From assembly GCA_946617165.1 (NCBI GenBank), contig CAMOJP010000007.1:1-42295 (forward strand): a stretch of 42,295 nt of DNA. Reading direction: 5' to 3'. Made by a program: the position numbers and the translations under genes. Positions 39,487 to 42,295 of the stretch are shown here, piece after piece. Below the pieces are notes generated by a model. The model had not been told where the DNA came from and ran no database searches. It worked only from the letters and a program-made list of their open reading frames with translations. The DNA comes from an uncultured Bacteroidales bacterium (GTDB lineage: Bacteria; Bacteroidota; Bacteroidia; Bacteroidales; Paludibacteraceae). Each line of letters begins with the position of its first letter. Position 1 is the stretch's first letter.

Positions 39487-41973
39487 ATGAAACAGATTCT
39501 TTTATTATTTTTATCGGCATGTTGCATTACTGCTTTGGGGGAATCAATCTCTGGTACTGTGACTAACCTTCGCGGCGAAATGATTCCGTACGCTACAATT
39601 TCTGTACTTGACGAAGACTCTACCCTTCTCACCGGAACCATTACTGACGAAAAGGGACAATATCAAATCACTTTTGCCCCTGCACAGAAACATCGTTATA
39701 TTCTACAAGCATCATATATCGGCTACTGCACAACATTCGGAGGACCTGACTTTGTATTGCAAGAAGAGACCGAACAATTGGCAGAAGTTGAAATCAAGGC
39801 AAAGAAGCCTCTTATTGAACGGCAATTCGACAAACTAGTTGTCAATGTGTCTGCGTCGCCTTTAGCTGCCGGTTCTAACGGAAACGATCTTCTACGGCGC
39901 TCGCCTGGTGTGCGTATTGATAAAGACGGCAATATTACCGTCAACGGCAAATCTGTGGAAATTTACATTGACGGCAAACCTTCGTATCTTTCCGGACAAC
40001 AGCTCAAAGCCATGCTTGACGGAACGGACGGAAACACAATCGAGAAGATTGAAATCATCTCCAATCCTTCCGCCAAATACGATGCGTCCGGCCAGGGAGG
40101 TATCATCAATATCAAGACCAAGCGCAATATGATGAAAGGCTTCAACGGAATGCTTTCTGCCGGTTACGGCGGTATGTATTTCGGTGATGTCAAACGCTGG
40201 ATTCAGATGGAGATGGTATCGCTTAATCTCAATTATCGAAGCGAGAAGACATATACTTTCGGGCAACTGACGCAGGTCTATTCGGACGTCAGTCAGACAC
40301 TGGAGACAAGCCGTACAACACCTTTGTTACGCAATTACTCGCGCTCGGACTATGACGGTAGTTTCCGCTATTATATGGCGAAGGTAGGCAATGACTGGTA
40401 CATTGACTCGCTCAATACGCTCGGTTTTATCTTGCAGATTCCGTATATGCGCATTGATTTGAACCTCAAGCCTGAGAATAACATCGGCTACACTGTTCAG
40501 GGAACCGATACTACGGAGATGAGTGTGACCTCCACACGTACGCGGATGGCTATGCCGCAATATACGGCGAACCTCAACTATACGCATACATTCAGCGAAC
40601 CGCTGGAACGCGAATTGACGGTCAACGTAGATTATAACCGTAACGAGACAGCCAACTCCAATTTCCAACGAACCGTTTATACGGACCGTACGTTGGATTT
40701 GGATATCAATACCAACCAAAAGGTGGACATCTACTCCGCCAAGTTGGATTTTCAAACCAAGTTCTGGCAAACGGGCATGTTGGAATGCGGCGTCAAGTAC
40801 GCGCTCTCATCTACCGGAAACCGCATGACTACAGACTCCGTTTCTAATAGCACCGCGCTGCCGCAAGCAACATCAAACTTCCTCTACCGCGAACATGTAG
40901 CAGCGGCATACATCACAGCCGGCAAACAGTTTGGGGAGCATTGGAATGTCAAACTCGGCATCCGCGGAGAGTACACTTACTCGCATGGAGACTGGGCGTC
41001 CGCGGATTCGGTAACCAACAAGTCCTACTTTGACCCGTTCCCTACTATTTACTGGGGATATACCTCCTCTCCTTTAGGAAAATTGCAACAGCCTGTTGCG
41101 CTCAGCATGAGTTACAGCCGCCGTATCAAGAGACCTAATTACTACATGCTCAATCCGTTCGTCACCAACTACGATGCCTATTCGTCGCAAGTCGGCAATA
41201 CCGAATTGACACCGGAGTTCAACAACGATGTGGAAGTGTATTTTTCGTGGACGCAATATCTCAACGTCACCTTCAATTTCTCGCACACGCAGGATATGTT
41301 CAACCAGCGTATCTTTATTGCCCCGGACGGCACAGCACAGATGAAATGGGTCAATTTCGGGACGTGTACTACACACGGAGGAAACATCTCACTCACCGAA
41401 CTGCCGCTTGTCCCGAAGTTCCGGAATGAAAATGGAGAAATCGCAAATCGTAAATCGTCTAATCGCAAATTAGTTGGTGCGTGGTTGGCACTCACTGTTA
41501 ATGCCGGTTGGTATCATCATATCAACCGTTCATACGAGAAGAAAGACGATGGTAAACCGGCTTATCTTAACGGCAATCATTTCGGTTATGTCGGCGGCAC
41601 GCTGTCCGGTTACCTGCCAAAGGACTGGACGCTTACATTGGACGGCAACTGGTCTTCACCTGTAACCACGGGATATGACCGACAGACGAGTTCCTATTAC
41701 TTGTCGTTTGGAGTGAAAAAGATGTATATAAAAAAAGGTCTGATTTTCAATCTCAACGTGCAGGATATACTGCGTTCGATGCGTTTCCGCAGCGACGATT
41801 TGGGACAGCCGCAGGGTTATGCTTCGTGGGCGCAGAACACATTCCGCCAGCAGCGCGTAACATTCTCACTTGTGTGGATGTTCGGTACACAGCAGCAACA
41901 TAAAAACCGCCGTGTCGGTGAGTTGGACGAGTCATCCCGTTTAGGCGGCGGAACCGGAATTGGAGCCCAGTAA
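39487..41973 (+). CDS. TonB-dependent receptor-like outer membrane beta-barrel protein
   Basis: 828 residues. Signal peptide MKQILLLFLSACCITALG, carboxypeptidase regulatory-like domain (about residues 20-100; SGTVTNLRGEMIPYATISVLDEDSTLLTGTITDEKGQYQITF), plug domain (about 125-205; GNDLLRRSPGVRIDKDGNITVNGK ... IEIISNPSAKYDASGQGGIINIKTKR), and a long beta-barrel of the outer membrane beta-barrel 3 type to the end. No susD gene follows, so it is not a Sus pair; substrate unknown. Residues about 648-664 (GEIANRKSSNRKL) are encoded by a short degenerate repeat. The C-terminus is a glycine-rich tail rather than an aromatic residue. Confidence 0.9.
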   Translation: MKQILLLFLSACCITALGESISGTVTNLRGEMIPYATISVLDEDSTLLTGTITDEKGQYQITFAPAQKHRYILQASYIGYCTTFGGPDFVLQEETEQLAEVEIKAKKPLIERQFDKLVVNVSASPLAAGSNGNDLLRRSPGVRIDKDGNITVNGKSVEIYIDGKPSYLSGQQLKAMLDGTDGNTIEKIEIISNPSAKYDASGQGGIINIKTKRNMMKGFNGMLSAGYGGMYFGDVKRWIQMEMVSLNLNYRSEKTYTFGQLTQVYSDVSQTLETSRTTPLLRNYSRSDYDGSFRYYMAKVGNDWYIDSLNTLGFILQIPYMRIDLNLKPENNIGYTVQGTDTTEMSVTSTRTRMAMPQYTANLNYTHTFSEPLERELTVNVDYNRNETANSNFQRTVYTDRTLDLDINTNQKVDIYSAKLDFQTKFWQTGMLECGVKYALSSTGNRMTTDSVSNSTALPQATSNFLYREHVAAAYITAGKQFGEHWNVKLGIRGEYTYSHGDWASADSVTNKSYFDPFPTIYWGYTSSPLGKLQQPVALSMSYSRRIKRPNYYMLNPFVTNYDAYSSQVGNTELTPEFNNDVEVYFSWTQYLNVTFNFSHTQDMFNQRIFIAPDGTAQMKWVNFGTCTTHGGNISLTELPLVPKFRNENGEIANRKSSNRKLVGAWLALTVNAGWYHHINRSYEKKDDGKPAYLNGNHFGYVGGTLSGYLPKDWTLTLDGNWSSPVTTGYDRQTSSYYLSFGVKKMYIKKGLIFNLNVQDILRSMRFRSDDLGQPQGYASWAQNTFRQQRVTFSLVWMFGTQQQHKNRRVGELDESSRLGGGTGIGAQ

Positions 41974-42295
41974 TCTCCGAGTTACTTATTTTTTCCTTTT
42001 ACCCTTTATTTTTCAATTTAACATTCCCCACCACATATAAGGGCATGGGACGCAGGGAGATTACGCAGCTGGAATGGAATGAAGCAAAGAGTAATGCAAA
42101 AGTCTCTCTGACTATAAATAGGATGGATATGAAATAGGCAAAAATTTCCGATTTATATGATAAGACACTCACATAAATATATCACGCACGTGCATATAAA
42201 TCAAAATTTTATTAGCATATCTCGCAGCAATCGTTTGAGCGAAATAATCGTTGTATATTTAAAATATTTGTTGTATCTTTGCACTCGATTTAACA
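41974..42295. other. 3' intergenic region to window edge
   Basis: About 320 bases with no supported gene. It begins with pyrimidine-rich runs (TTATTTTTTCC, TTTTACCC, TTTATTTTTC). A 30-codon frame at 42045-42137 is too short and unsupported. The right end holds a promoter (42250-42281) for a gene that must start beyond the edge. Confidence 0.6.
42250..42281 (+). promoter_or_regulatory. Promoter reading out of the window
   Basis: GTTG (42250-42253, one change from TTTG), 20 bases, TATCTTTG (42274-42281). There is no start codon in the 14 bases that remain. Confidence 0.7.

Noticed and set aside
42045..42137. 30-codon frame after the TonB-dependent receptor
   Set aside because: Too short, no promoter or conserved feature; could be a remnant, but nothing supports it.

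Overview
This window is chromosomal DNA of a member of the Bacteroidota, most likely order Bacteroidales. The evidence is a Bat (aerotolerance) operon, a GSCFA protein, a bactofilin, a DUF1015 protein, a PorE-type component of the type IX secretion system, a CarboxypepD-plug-barrel TonB-dependent receptor, and at least eight promoters of the Bacteroidota form TTTG-N20-TAnnTTTG. I see no Shine-Dalgarno dependence, no rRNA or tRNA genes, no transposase or phage genes, and no CRISPR array.

Layout. 1-3039 (+): end of a Bat operon (batC partial, batD, batE). 3036-7293 (mostly -): GSCFA protein, LolC/LolE-FtsX type permease, a small LTxxQ periplasmic protein (+), PAP2 phosphatase, RsmE and an FMN-reductase-like flavoprotein. 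7377-16374 (-): one long tightly packed operon read from a single promoter at 16409-16440: small membrane protein, Skp/OmpH chaperone, Wzi/RemB-like outer membrane protein, RluA-type pseudouridine synthase, AddA and AddB. 16455-22879: an accessory-looking block of a conserved 146-aa protein, small secreted proteins and lipoproteins of unknown function, and two secreted proteins that share a C-terminal signature. Its intergenic DNA is rich in repeats, duplicated promoter modules and a probable structured RNA. 23036-29813 (+): bactofilin, DUF1015, PorE, ThyA, FolA, an ABC-2 export permease and IspE. 29700-38367 (-): acyl-CoA synthetase-like ligase, a lipoprotein, a three-part RND efflux pump (adaptor, pump, TolC) and a sensor kinase, in one likely operon. 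38543-39403 (+): an AraC-type regulator divergent from that operon. 39487-41973 (+): TonB-dependent receptor. The last 320 bases hold a promoter for a gene beyond the edge.

Most interesting signals. (1) A roughly 260-nt minus-strand transcription unit at 21740-22002 with its own promoter, a three-way-junction-like 5' part, a 137-bp nested hairpin and a terminator; it looks like a free-standing ncRNA or an elaborate leader. (2) An array of 14 in-phase 11-bp repeats (16948-17101) in the predicted 5' leader of the 146-aa gene, which places AUGs every 11 nt. (3) A family of promoters in which the -33 TTTG is built into a TTTGCA-N4-TGCAAA dyad, plus one copy that has lost its -7 box. (4) A roughly 100-bp promoter-plus-terminator module duplicated in front of two genes. 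(5) A recurring AAAG-rich degenerate spacer at gene junctions that has also entered coding sequence.
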